From Ariolimax columbianus (taxonomy: Eukaryota > Mollusca > Gastropoda > Stylommatophora > Arionidae): a stretch of 64,000 nucleotides of DNA. The stretch lies in contig JAVGWX010000005.1 of the NCBI GenBank assembly GCA_036924085.1, forward strand, positions 79,567,547 to 79,631,546. The letters are read 5' to 3'. Below, piece after piece: positions 43,986 through 54,332 of the stretch; positions within the stretch are counted from its first letter, which is position 1; every line of letters begins with the position of its first letter. The notes beneath the pieces are model-generated. The model saw nothing but the letters and a program-made list of their open reading frames with translations, had not been told where the DNA came from and ran no database searches. Position numbers and translations under genes: made by a program.

Positions 43986-44189
43986 TGGTACATTTGATGG
44001 ATAAAATATGTGTAACGAGAAAAACCTGAGAGGGACGGAATCCTAAGGTTATGAAGAAGATCATTTGATTGATAAAAGTATGAGAACGAAAGAAACCCGA
44101 GGCAGAGTTCAATTTATTATGCCGTAGGTAGATGTGTAATATTGGGACTCAACAAAGAAGAAAGAAAAGAATAGGAAGACAAATAAGAT

Positions 44190-44525
44190 GAGAGAAACTT
44201 TTCAACATATGGTAAAGGTATGGAAGCTGATAGTTACTGGATTCCGCTGGTTACACACACGCCTGATCACTCTTTGCTGGCCCCTCTCCCTATTCGACCT
44301 GTGTTTAATTTCATATTCCAACAGTTTGTGTATAATCAGTTCATGGCTTGCAGTATCATCCCTGATAACTTGATGATGGCTTCTAGAGCCGAAATGAACA
44401 AGAATGATCTTTTTTATTTGAAAGTTGCGGGCCCCATTCAAAATATTTATCGCAACTGGCTCATACTTCAGACCGTCGTATGGACATGTTATTGTCAGCG
44501 ATTCACAAGAGTTTAAGCCTGATGT
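44190..44525 (-). other. Conserved open block, unit A
   Basis: The minus strand reads NSCESLTITCPYDGLKYEPV, AINILNGARNF, KKIILVHFGSRSHHQVIRDD, TASHELIIHKLLEYEIKH without a stop. It aligns without indels to 49150-49484. It could be an unidentified exon (acceptor-like AACATCAG upstream) or a conserved non-coding element. It matches no domain I can name with confidence; SLTITCP faintly recalls a galactose-binding lectin strand. Confidence 0.45.
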
Positions 44526-45838
44526 TAAATATTTTATTATGGGCCATACGCCATAAGATAACTAGAAAAACGCTGTTACTATGGTTGAAATGTATGTTTT
44601 GTTGAACCCCCCCCCCCCCCCCCATCCACCCTCCCTCCTAAAAAAAACAAAAACAAAAAAAAACTCCAAAAAAGCTCACCAAAAACCCCAAACAAACCAC
44701 TGTATCGTTACTAAACCAAAAACCTCCATCGTAATAACACAATGACTCAGATGGCAGCTATTTTCACGGCTATATGCTGACTATGCAATTAAATTATGTA
44801 AGTTTAGCAGCGTACTATTTTATGACGTCCTGTACGTCATAATATAATCAGAATAACTCGTGTCTATGGTTATAAAGGCCGTTTCTTTCACACATATCAT
44901 ATTAACTTGTATCTTAATTTCAACATGAAACCTGCCATTATAGGGAACACATGAAAATTTATAATAGTTTACACTTAGATCTCAACTATTTAATGATGAA
45001 CTATACGCCCTAACATAACCGAAAGGACTAGTGTTTACTGTTGTAATGTCCGTTCCTTGGACACACATATTGTTAAATAGTATTTCTGTTTTAGTTTAGT
45101 TTAGTCGAAAAATCAACGTCGTTGCACACGGTTTAGCAAATAACGACTCTGTTCTTCTTCATATTGTTGGATAATCTCAGCACAATGCATGAACTCTATA
45201 GCACTGGCGAGGATCTCCTATTAGATTGGCTAGATTTCTAACATCATTTTGAATTTTTGCACGGGCAGTGCCCGTTAAGCCTACTCTTTTCGATTTCCAA
45301 CAGCCGAGGGATTTTTAACGTAGGCAACACTGCATACGGACGTACGATCTGTACTACTCAGAGATATGGAGAAATACCAGGAAGTCTACGTAAAATATCC
45401 CGCGTTTCCACCGTGATTTGAACACGTGACCTCAAGCACCCGAGATCGACGTCTTACCTCAATACCAGTCAGTCCTTAAAATAAATATTGTTTTAAAGTA
45501 GTTGTCTCTAGAAAGCGGTTATGATCATAGTCTTTTACGACTTCGTGCTTCCAGCAATCCTCAAGAGTTCAAGATTTAATGAAACATTTAATGGCTAACT
45601 CGTCCTCGTGTAATAATAAGGACTGATGACTTTAGTTGCACGGTTTTTTCTTAGACCAACAAGAAAATGAGCTTCTAACAAAATATACATTCTAAAAAAA
45701 AATTACTTTGTGATCAGTTAATTTTCAAAACAACTGACTTTTATTGAAGATAAATAGATCACAACTAAGTGATGCTGTGTTTGAGTTTTACATAAAAAAA
45801 ATGCGTCCAGAGGTCCAAAATATTTGAGAGTGAATGAG
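44526..45838. other. Non-coding part of duplicated Kv units
   Basis: Contains a poly(C) run of 17 (44607-44623), an A-rich patch (44638-44700), and blocks (ACTCGTGTCTATGGTTATAA; TATGATCATAGTCTTTTA) matched near 49700 and 49985 in the next unit. No gene is seen. Confidence 0.5.
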
Positions 45839-47676
45839 TTAACTTAACGTCTTTATACTGGTTTAGAAGACTCTGCAGAGTCTGTATACAATCAGTTTTA
45901 TTTAGTTTTCCTTGCTCTAAAAGCTATCCGCATCCAATCTATTCTTGAATGCATTAATTGTCCCTACCCCACCTACTTCCTGTGGAAATGCAATCCAAGT
46001 CTTCTTCTTCTTTGCGTTTAAGATCTTTTTGGTCATGCTATATCTGCAGGCCAGTCGCCATGATGAAGTCTGTAGTCTTCACCAGGTTGGAGCGGCTGCC
46101 CCACAGCTTTTGTCTCAGCTCCGCATCCTCTGGCCAGGTCTGACATCTCATTTCCCTAAAGATTGGGCATTCTTGTAGAATATGCTCAGGTTTCTGGCAT
46201 CCTGTTCCACATGGGCACTCATCGGTGTGTGAGACCTTCAGTCGGTACAGATGTTCTAGTAGTCTGCAGTGTCCAGTTCTCAGGAGAAATAAGGTAGTTT
46301 GTTGATTTCTTTTGAGATAGTGAATTGGGTCTGGTGAACTGCTTATATTTCTGTCTTCTCTCCATTAGTGTGTATACTGATTTCTGATGATGTTCTTCAT
46401 TTCTCTGTAAGGTACTCGATGATTAAAAGGTGCCTTTTTGCTGCCATCTTTTGCCAGAGCATCAGCTCTCTCGTTTCCCGTGATGCCGCAATGGGAGGGT
46501 AGCCACTGGAGCGCTATTGTTGAGGATCTCTGGAGTTTTCCCAGTTCTGATCTGATCTCCGATAACAGTGGTTCGTTGTTTGTTGTTTGCATTGTCTCTA
46601 ATAGCTCTCTGCAGTCCGTGAATACAGCTATTTTTGTTGGAGGTTGCCTTTCTGTTTGAAGTATTCTCAGTGCTCGCAGGAGGGCCATCGATTCTGCTCT
46701 AAGGTTTGTGGACAACTTTCCTGTTGGGAAAGTTATATTTCCACTTTTGTGTTTTATGAATATGCCTCCTCCTCAGTTTCGGCCTGCCCCCTCTGCTGAA
46801 CCATCTGTGTACACCTGTGTCCATTCCTTGGTATTATGTTTCTCCTCAATCATTGTTTGTGCCAAAATTTTCAACTCGTGGACACTGTGTTGGTCTTTTC
46901 TTCTTATTCCTGGGATCTCTGTACTTATTTCGATGTTGTTTATGTTGCAGCTTGGCTTTTCATAGTTAATAAGCATTTCTATTTCTGTAGGTTAGTTGGG
47001 AATTAGTTCTCCATATTTTTGGTGTAGGTGGTTTGCAATCCAAGTATTAACCACCCTCTGATTAAAGAAATATTTCCTAATATCTAATCTGGACCTTTCG
47101 TTAATTAATTTGTAGTTATGCTTTCTTGTTCGTGTATGTGGTTGTAATTTGAAAAAAACACAACTTGTTATAGTCTAATTTATCCGTACCGATAATTATC
47201 TTATAAACTTGTATTAAGTCACCTTGAATTCTTCTTTTTTCTAGACACTGTAGGCCGATTTTTCTAACTCTTTCCTCATAACTGTTATTCTGAAATCCTA
47301 CTATCAGTTTTGTCGCTATGTTTTGTATCCTTTATAGCATGTTTATATCCCCTCTATGATAAGAACTCCACACCTGTACACAGTACTCCAATCTAGGTCT
47401 AACAAATGCTTTATACAGTTCGACAATCATTTCCTTGCTCCGATATTTAATATTTCTTTTTATCATACCTAACATTGCATTTTGCCTTTTTCACAGCTAC
47501 CTGAACTTGTTCACTCACCTTTCCTGTATGATCTATTATAACCCCTAGGACACTTTCCTTTTCTATCTTTCTAATATTGTTCACCCCCCCCCCCCCCATG
47601 TGTAATTATGTTCCATTTTATATCTACCCATGTGAATGACTGTGTATTTTTCTACATTAAACTTATTTGCCACCTT
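45839..47676 (-). mobile_element. CR1/L2-type LINE 3' part, host of a nested LINE
   Basis: A reverse copy of the same family as 28378-31132: minus-strand VEKYTVIHMG, YKAFVRPRLEYCVQVWSSYH, KRYKT-type segments, FNQRVVNTWIA and NAFKNRLDADSF, ending TAAGTTAAC at 45839. It is split by the insertion at 46001-47033. A run of 14 C (47584-47597) replaces a short G-containing segment of the other copy. It lies about 155 bp downstream of the cassette B stop, in the same transcriptional orientation. Confidence 0.88.
46001..47033 (-). mobile_element. RNase H-type LINE 3' end nested in CR1/L2
   Basis: The minus-strand RNase H domain retains four acidic positions: YTDGSAEGAG, LRAESMALLRAL, FTDCRELLE and SHCGITGNERADALAKDG. 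One TGA interrupts it near 46770. Downstream is the Cys-rich C-terminus (EHILQECP near 46165). It ends with a GAA tail at 46001-46012. The exact 12-bp duplication TGCAATCCAAGT at 45989-46000 and 47034-47045 brackets it. It is 5'-truncated. Confidence 0.93.
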
Positions 47677-47830
47677 ACCCACTCTTTTTGTGAGGATAAT
47701 ATGCCCTATTATAATAAAAAAGAAACAGCGTACTTAGCAATAAAGAAAGCTAAAGCACATAAGATTGAAAAGCAAAACATTCCTCCATCATTTCTCTTGT
47801 GTACTGGTCTGGAATGAACGGGGGAAAAAG

Positions 47831-48664
47831 CTAGTTATTTAAACTATGCATTTCCTCAACCTGGCAATCTCTTTTTGTAGCTTTCAGAATCGACAGTTTT
47901 TTCTGCCTGGAGTCAAACTGCACCAGATTGTAGAAGACGATGAAGTTGTTGACTAGTGAAGGTATGGTGAAACCAATCAAGAGGACGCCACAAACCGTCG
48001 TCATTGAGCCAACCAGCTTACCCCATGCAGTTTTAGGTACCATATCACCGTATCCTACAGTTGTCATGGTGACGATAGCCCACCAAAAGCTCTGTGGGAT
48101 ACTAGTGAACACTGTATTGTCATCAACGTAATATATCACCGAACCGAAGAGAAGAGTTCCTATAAGAAGAAACATCAACATCAGGAAGAGATCTTTGTAG
48201 CTGGCCTTCAGAGTATAGATCATAATCCATAGGCTAGAAATGCGACGGATGACCCTGAAGATTCTAATAACTCTCATTAGACGCAGTAGTAAAAGCAATT
48301 CCCTTATATCGGTCGTGCTGTAATCCTTGGGAAAAGCAACCACTATCAATTCAACGTAATCAGGCAGGATCGCTAGGACGTCGATAACAGCTGTCCCGCT
48401 GCGTAGGAATTTCCACAGCTTCGGGGCACAGCATGTTAAAAATAGAAATTCCATTGTGAAGAATGCTAGACAGAAATAGTCAATGACAGTCAATGCTGGG
48501 ATGACTTTAGAGCTTCGACTAACGTCCTTGGATCCAGCTATGGTTGAGTTGGCTGAGCTGTCAGATGATGTGTTGTTGTTGGTGACTTGAAAGACAGAGC
48601 TAGTGGAAGCGCAGAATGAAAATATCGCTAAAAGGGCTACAAGTATAGCGATGTACTCATAAAC
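47831..48664 (-). CDS. Kv channel terminal exon, cassette B (S1-S6)
   Basis: 277 codons plus stop, phase 0, same acceptor as cassette A (TCTGTTTTTCAG). S1 is VYEYIAILVALLAIFSFCAS. The S1-S2 loop is longer than in A and has sequons NNT and NST. S2 contains VIDYFCLAFFTMEFLFLTCC, S3 AVIDVLAILPDYVELI, S4 LRLMRVIRIFRVIRR, S5 LMFLLIGTLLFGSVIYYVDD, the filter TTVGYGD, S6 CGVLLIGFTIPSL, and the tail ends VEEMHSLNN. S4 to the pore is nearly identical to A, while the S1-S2 loop, S3-S4 linker (DYSTTDIREL against NYNTSNLTEF) and C-tail differ. It is intact and presumably functional. It uses the upstream T1 exons if spliced as inferred. Confidence 0.92.
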   Translation of the reverse strand, partial: VYEYIAILVALLAIFSFCASTSSVFQVTNNNTSSDSSANSTIAGSKDVSRSSKVIPALTVIDYFCLAFFTMEFLFLTCCAPKLWKFLRSGTAVIDVLAILPDYVELIVVAFPKDYSTTDIRELLLLLRLMRVIRIFRVIRRISSLWIMIYTLKASYKDLFLMLMFLLIGTLLFGSVIYYVDDNTVFTSIPQSFWWAIVTMTTVGYGDMVPKTAWGKLVGSMTTVCGVLLIGFTIPSLVNNFIVFYNLVQFDSRQKKLSILKATKRDCQVEEMHSLNN

Positions 48665-48739
48665 CTGAAAAACAGAACGGTAAATAGGTCAATTAGAAAC
48701 ACAGTAGGTACAGAGAATGGGGAGGTTATTAAAGCAATG

Positions 48740-48935
48740 TTTTTCAAACATAGTGCACTTTGATAGTTAAAACACCGTCACATACTTGAATTGGGACACA
48801 ATTGAACTGTTTAAACTTCGAATCACATTTTAGCTGATTAAACATCGTGTCACATTTGGATTGTTTACACCTTGTGAAACACCTGATTATTCAAACTTTA
48901 TTGTACCCTGGGTACAGTTGAACAATCAGATGTGT
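48740..48935. repeat. Degenerate 27-bp repeat remnant, unit B
   Basis: Diverged copies related to AACATCGTGTCACATTTGGA then TTGTTT. It occupies the same position as the expanded array in unit A. Confidence 0.6.
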
Positions 48936-49149
48936 GTGACGAAGAATCTGAGAAAAACGAACATCCGAATTTATAATTTTTTAAAAGGATAAACAGTACG
49001 GCTATGTGAGGAGTCTGTGAAAGACCTCAATTTCCTATGAGGGAAGTGGGTGTAGATATTTGAGAGTGAGCAAACAAGAAGATGAGGAAGACAGGGAAGA
49101 TGAGGATGGAAAAGGAAGACTAGGAAGATGTTTTTTAGTAAATGACAAA

Positions 49150-49500
49150 GGTATGGAAGCTAATAGCTACTGTCTTCGGCTGCTTCCACACATTCCTCCT
49201 TACAGTCCCCCCTCACTGTTCAACCCGTGTTTAATTCCATACTCCAACACCTTGTGTATAATCAGTTCATGGCTTGCAGTATCATCACTGATAACTTGCT
49301 GATGGCTTCTAGAGCCGAAATAAACCAGAATAATCTTGCCTGGTTGAAGGTTGCGTGCTCCACTCAAAATATTTATCGCAACTGGCTCGTACTTCAGACC
49401 GTCGTATGGACATGTGATTGTCAGCGAATCACACGGGTTTAATCCTGATGTTAAATATTTTATTATGGGCCATACGCCATACATAACTAGAAAGACTATG
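49150..49500 (-). other. Conserved open block, unit B
   Basis: The minus strand reads NPCDSLTITCPYDGLKYEPV, AINILSGARNLQPGKIILVY, FGSRSHQQVISDDTASHELI and IHKVLEYGIKHGLNSEGGL. It is collinear with 44190-44525 over about 75 codons without gaps, although flanking non-coding DNA has indels. Substitutions are both silent and replacing, so coding status is undecided. Confidence 0.45.
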
Positions 49501-50420
49501 TGACTATGGTTGAAAGGTAGTGCTTTTTATCCACAAAATAAAATAAACACTTTATTGTTACTGAACTGAAAACCTTCATCGAAATAATACAACGGATCGT
49601 GGTCGGCTATTTTCACGACTAAATTCTGACTACGTAATTAAATTTTGTAAGTTTAGCTGCGGACTATTTTATGAAGTCATGTACATCAAATTATAATCAA
49701 AATAACTCGTGTCTATGGTTATAAGGGTCGTTCCTTTCACAAATATCATGTTAATTTTTATATTAATTTTAAGATGAAACAGCTCAGAGAATATCCCAAG
49801 TTAGGGACAAATACTATAAGTTGTGTTTAAGAGTTTACGATTGGATGTTAACTATTTAAATGATTAATTATACGCCATAACATAATCGAAAAGACTAGTG
49901 CTCATGGTTGTAATGTCCGTTCATTAGACACAAATATTGTTAAAGTGTTTCAAAATAATTGTAATTCTCTAGACAGTAGTTATGATCAGAGTCTTTTAAG
50001 ACCTTGTAAGCTTCCAATAATCCTCAAGAGGTCAAGCCTAAATGCTGATACATTTAATGGCTACCACGTCCTCTTATAAAATCAATAGACCTGGTGACTA
50101 TGCCTGTTCTGTTCTTCCTTGAAAAACAAAGACCATTTTTTCCCTTTAAAAAATATGTACATTCTAACCAAAAAATATAACAGCTTAGTGATCATTTTAT
50201 TTTAAAGACAACTGCTACTAGCGCTAAAAGTAAAGTGTTAATGCCTTGTTGCCTGCTCTTTTTGTGTGGATAATATGCCCTTTTATAACCTGACAGAAGC
50301 AGCACTTTGCAAAGAAGAAGTAAAAAACGAATAGAAAATATAGAAAACAAACAAAATTATTTAATATTTTCTTACGTGTACCATAATGATCGTGCACGAA
50401 CGATCACCACAGCTAGTCAT
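49501..50420. other. Non-coding part of duplicated Kv units
   Basis: AT-rich, with blocks matching 44820-45640 (for example ACTCGTGTCTATGGTTATAA and ATGGCTACCACGTCCTC). It marks the junction between units B and C at about 49.95 kb. The end (50265-50290) matches the cassette 3' flanks of units A and B. Confidence 0.5.
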
Positions 50421-51054
50421 TTAAACTGTCCGAATTTCTGCAGCTCTCAAAGTCAACAGCTTTTTCTGTCTGGTATTGAACTTCAACAGGTTGTAGTAGG
50501 CGATACAATTATTGACGAGGGAGGGGATTGGGGAACTAATCAAAAGGACGCCACAAACCGTCGTCATTGAACCAACCAGTTGACCTCCGGCTGTTTTAGG
50601 TAGCATATCACCGTATTCTACCGTTGTCATGGTAACGATAGCCCAACAAAAGCTTCTTGGGATACTAGTGAACACTGTATTGTCATCAATGTAAAATATC
50701 ACCAAACAGAACAGAAGAGTTCCTATAAGAAGAAACATCAGCATCAGGAAGATATCTTTGTAGCTGACCCCCAGAGTATACACCATAATCCACAAGCCAG
50801 GAAAGGGGGGGGGGGGGCAGAATGTTAAGAATAGAAATTCTACAGTGAAGAATGCTAGACAGAAATTGTCAATGATATTTAATGCTGGAACGACCCTAGA
50901 GCACCTAATAATTTCCTTGGGTATAGTTATGTTTGAGTTGCTTGTGCTTTCACGTGTAGAGTTTTTTGGTTGTTGACTTGAAAGACAGAGCTAGTCGTAG
51001 CGCATAATGAAAATATCCATAAAAGCTCTACAATATAGCGACGTACTCATAGAC
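50421..51054 (-). pseudogene. Kv channel terminal exon, cassette C, decayed
   Basis: Same acceptor position (CGTTCTTTCAG) and start VYEY, but a one-base deletion in S1 gives a stop after VYEYVAIL. In the other copies' frame the remainder is recognisable: residues of S1-S2 and early S2, then a jump at a run of C to FPGLWIMVYTLGVSYKDIF. About 68 codons, the end of S2 through S4, are missing. The filter reads TTVEYGD, replacing the first filter glycine with glutamate, and S6 has SPIPSL. As a full channel it is dead. If its acceptor is still used, the product would be T1 plus eight residues. Confidence 0.93.
50806..50818. repeat. Poly(G) run at the cassette C deletion junction
   Basis: About 13 G residues exactly where S2-S4 coding sequence is missing. 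It may mark a real deletion or an assembly collapse. Confidence 0.8.
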
Positions 51055-51129
51055 CTGAAAGAACGGAACGGTAAATAGGTCAATTAGAAACACGGCAGAC
51101 ATAGAATGAGGACGTTTTTTTGTACGCAG

Positions 51130-51400
51130 GATTTCTCAAACATAGTGCACTTAAGTTTTATTTTGCAAGTATTGTGTACACTTAGATTGTTAGAACAATG
51201 TGCCACACGTTGTTTTAATATTTTTTTTAACCTTGTGTAGAGTTACACTGTTTAAACATTGTATACATTTGGACTGTTTAAACATTGTGTACAGTTGGAC
51301 AGTTTAAATATTGTGTACAGTTGGACTGTTTAAATATTGAGAAACACTTGTATTGTTAAAACATGTTGTATAGTTGAATTGTTTAAATAAAACTAAAACA
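51130..51400. repeat. Minisatellite remnant, unit C
   Basis: Copies of TTTAAACATTGTGTACAGTT then GGACTG, related to the unit A and B arrays and in the same place relative to the cassette. Confidence 0.75.
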
Positions 51401-51439
51401 AGTTAAGACTGTGGCGGCACTGTGTATTAAAATATACTG

Positions 51440-51560
51440 TAAAAAAACAGGTATGGTCAGGTACCGTGCTAAGACGAAAACACATTTTGAACGTATGTTA
51501 CGACCAAAAGGTTTCATCAGGGACAACGAACAACAACAATAATGAACTAGCAAATCAGAG
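51440..51560 (-). mobile_element. Penelope-like element 3' end fragment
   Basis: The minus strand has TTGTTGTTCGTTGTCCCTGA, TGAAACC...GGTCGTAAC and TTTTCGTCTTAGCACGGTAC, collinear with 10104-10200. An intact CTGATGA box is present (51498-51524 region). There is no coding sequence. Confidence 0.7.
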
Positions 51561-51689
51561 CAGCAGAAAAGAAGAAAACGTGAAATAAGAATATGAATAA
51601 ATACAAGAGAATAAAAAGTTACTCCTCTGGAAAACACATAAGCAGTCGTCACAAGGTTCCTCGATTGTCAGGAAAACACAGCTGAGCAA

Positions 51690-51890
51690 TACTCCGTTCC
51701 GCCTCCAATTGGCTGTCCTGGAAACGGGCTGCACTAGTCATTAATGTAGTCTTACTAAGAAATTGGGTTCGCAGAGGGAAGACAAACCTGGTTACCAAAA
51801 AAGCTGGCTCAAATCGGATATGTTGTGCTGAAAGGTGTAGATTTCGCAGCCGCGCTGTAAACTACGACACAACTTCGTTTCATGACGAAC
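51690..51890 (+). mobile_element. Diverged SINE copy
   Basis: Middle segment CGGGCTGCACTAG, core GCTCAAATCGGATATGTTGT and GCTGTAAACTACGACACAAC. The head differs from family A and the tail is lost or unclear. Confidence 0.7.
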
Positions 51891-52600
51891 GCCAAAGAAG
51901 AAGGTTTCTCAGGCAGTTCGTTCCAGAGGATCTGCATCAGTTCATTCCATTTTTGGGGGGACATAAAAGGAGTTTCCAAGTAGATTGTAACTAACAACAA
52001 TCGGATACACCTGGAAATGACTTTTCAGTCGACCAATCCTTTCACTACCAAATCATTATTTGTGGTCAAATGATTTGGATACTGGTCTGGTGACCAAAAT
52101 GCGTTAGTTCAAAACACAGGTTATTTATTTTGAAGTAAAATAACAACCTAACATGTACACTACATGGTGATTGCAGCGACAAAAGACTTTTTATTCCTCA
52201 ACCATTTACATTTTTGTATGCACCTTAGTAATATGAATAAACACTGTTGCGATAGTTTTATATATGCTTTTGACAAAATGTAATTGTTAGTAAACTTTCC
52301 AGAGCCTTTGAATGTGCCCTACGTGGCAGTTTGAAATCACAGTTTTCATTCTCCTAGATGAGATATGTTTAAGGTGAGTCGTATCTTACCGGTATCTAAC
52401 AAGTATGGCTTTTATAATGTCAGATATTCTCATGTCACTCCTTCCAAAGTTAATTTTAACCACAGACTCAAACCCAAACCACGCAAAAAAAGCGCTTTTG
52501 ACAGAAGCTAAAAAGCGCTATCAAACTGCCAGAAAGCAGGATCAAATACTAACTGACTATGTCGACCAGAATTTCAAAACAGTTTTTACAATACACAGTT
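51891..52600. other. Unassigned DNA with a possible small frame
   Basis: An 81-codon plus-strand frame at 52405-52650 (NPNHAKKALLTEAKKRYQTA region) is charged and possibly helical. It overlaps LINE sequence at its end. Origin unknown. Confidence 0.3.
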
Positions 52601-52604
52601 CTTT

Positions 52605-52945
52605 TCAGGTACCATCTTCACATCGAATGTCGGCTGCAATGGATCTCTGAATACTTCTATCTCTTGCCATGATAGTACATTCTGTCAGACTTTTCTCTGC
52701 CCCCCTCTTGTTATCCTCCAATTTATGACGCTGTTTACACCTGACACATCTGCTCTGCAGCATTGCTAACAGCAAGGTCTTATATCTTTTTATGTGACCA
52801 AAATATCTGAACTGTTTGACTCTGATTTGGTTCATCGACTCTCTTTGCACCTTCAATTTCTCCAAGACTTCTTTATTTGTTTTATTTTCTTTCCAGGAGA
52901 TGCGCCACATTCTTCTATACATTTAAATTTCAAAGGCATAAATTC
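52605..52945 (-). mobile_element. RTE-like LINE C-terminal fragment
   Basis: The minus-strand frame has MYRRMWRISWKENKTNKEVL, RVKQFRYFGHIKR and a degraded end. It corresponds to the post-RT region (YRRMLRISW...TNEEVL, YFGHI.R). Confidence 0.8.
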
Positions 52946-52984
52946 AAAACAAACGAACTGTGACAGGTAGTAGATACCACGTTA

Positions 52985-53640
52985 ACTCCTAACAGCATCG
53001 ATAATTATCAATTGGCATCTGTCCAGCAATACAAATACCTGGAGTATATCAACAACGACACGCTCTCTCTAGACCCAGAAATAGACAATCCCATTGGTAA
53101 AGCTACTGCTACATTTATTTGCCTCACAATGCACGTTTGGAATAACCAGAAACTAACAATTGAAACCAAAATCACGATTTACAATCGTCAGCATGCTTCT
53201 ATATGGCATCGACGCATGGGCAATATACGCCAAACAAGAGAACAAACTGAACACCGTCCATCTACGGTGTCTGCGATACATTCTTGGAATTAAATGGAGG
53301 GACAGAGTAACAAATGCAGAGGTGCACTCTGGCACCGGTCTCCCAAATATGTACACTCTTCTTAGGCAGCGATGGCTTGTCATGTTCATCACCTGGAAGA
53401 TGATTGAATTCTAAAAAACATTGTTTATTGTCAGTTGACAGATGGCAAAAGAACAGTCGGCCGACCACGCCTGAAGTTCAAAGATGTATGTAAGCGTGAT
53501 ATGAAGGCAATGGACATGAGTCTGACATCCTATGAAGAACTATAGATTGATTCAAATGGAGATGTACACTATGAGTCACATTAATGGGGAAAAAGAAGCT
53601 CTTGAAACACAGAGGAGAATAAAAATAACTTATGATAAAA
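52985..53640 (+). mobile_element. RTE-like LINE C-terminal fragment, second family
   Basis: The plus strand gives IDNYQLASVQQYKYLEYINN, DPEIDNPIGKATATF, HVWNNQKLTIETKITIYN, LRCLRYILGIKWRDRVTNAE and TGLPNMYTLLRQ in several frames, then GRPRLKFKDVC-type sequence. It is the same family as 38640-39825 and heavily broken. Confidence 0.8.
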
Positions 53641-53667
53641 TTACCTTTCCAAGGTCACATAATACTA

Positions 53668-53738
53668 TCGTCAGTCATGACTAAAAGAGGCTACTATAGT
53701 CAGTCATGACTAAAAGAGGCTACTATAGTCAGTCATGG
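53668..53738. repeat. 29-bp tandem repeat
   Basis: About 2.5 copies of TCAGTCATGACTAAAAGAGG plus CTACTATAG. Confidence 0.92.
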
Positions 53739-54330
53739 TAATCTCTATTCTTTTCTTAAATTCCATTTCCCATCTCCCATTCTTCATTATTATATTGTTA
53801 GGATAGGAGACGCTACTGACTTATTCTACTCCTTGACTATTAAACCAACAAAATTATTCAGTAGATTGAGAGTCTTCTTTGTTAATTATACAATATTTCG
53901 TTTTCTCAGTGCTAGTGCCCAATCAATACATCCGACTTCTGTTCTTTACTTGACTACAGGATGGGTACAACAACCAGTAAAGGCAGATGAACAAGAAAAG
54001 GAAATGCAAGCAAAGTCTCCTAGACTAAAGGATAGGTACAGCAACCAGTAAAGGCAGATGAACAAGAAAAATGTCCAACTCGTGCGAAGAAAAGGAAATT
54101 CTAGGTTGATCTTGCAAAAATAATAAACGAAGCAGCACTAAAGAATGAGCAAAGCACAGAGAACACAATAAACAGAAAACATACGTGAAAAGTGAGGTGC
54201 AAACATCATGAGACCAGTAAAAGATACGCATGGAAATCTCTTGACAACAGAACATGAACAAGATGAAAGAAGGGCAAAACATTGTAGATAAGAGACATGG
54301 TTGAGGTCAAAACAGTCCTGAGTGTGAGTA
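53739..54330. other. Unassigned DNA with a 71-bp duplication
   Basis: A segment starting GGATGGGTACAACAACCAGT at 53959 is repeated as GGATAGGTACAGCAACCAGT at 54030. No gene is seen. Confidence 0.55.
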
Positions 54331-54332
54331 CG

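Noticed and set aside
52405..52650. Possible host exon (NPNHAKKALLTEAKKRYQTA frame)
   Set aside because: No recognisable family, no convincing splice sites, and its end overlaps a LINE fragment on the other strand; kept only as unassigned DNA.
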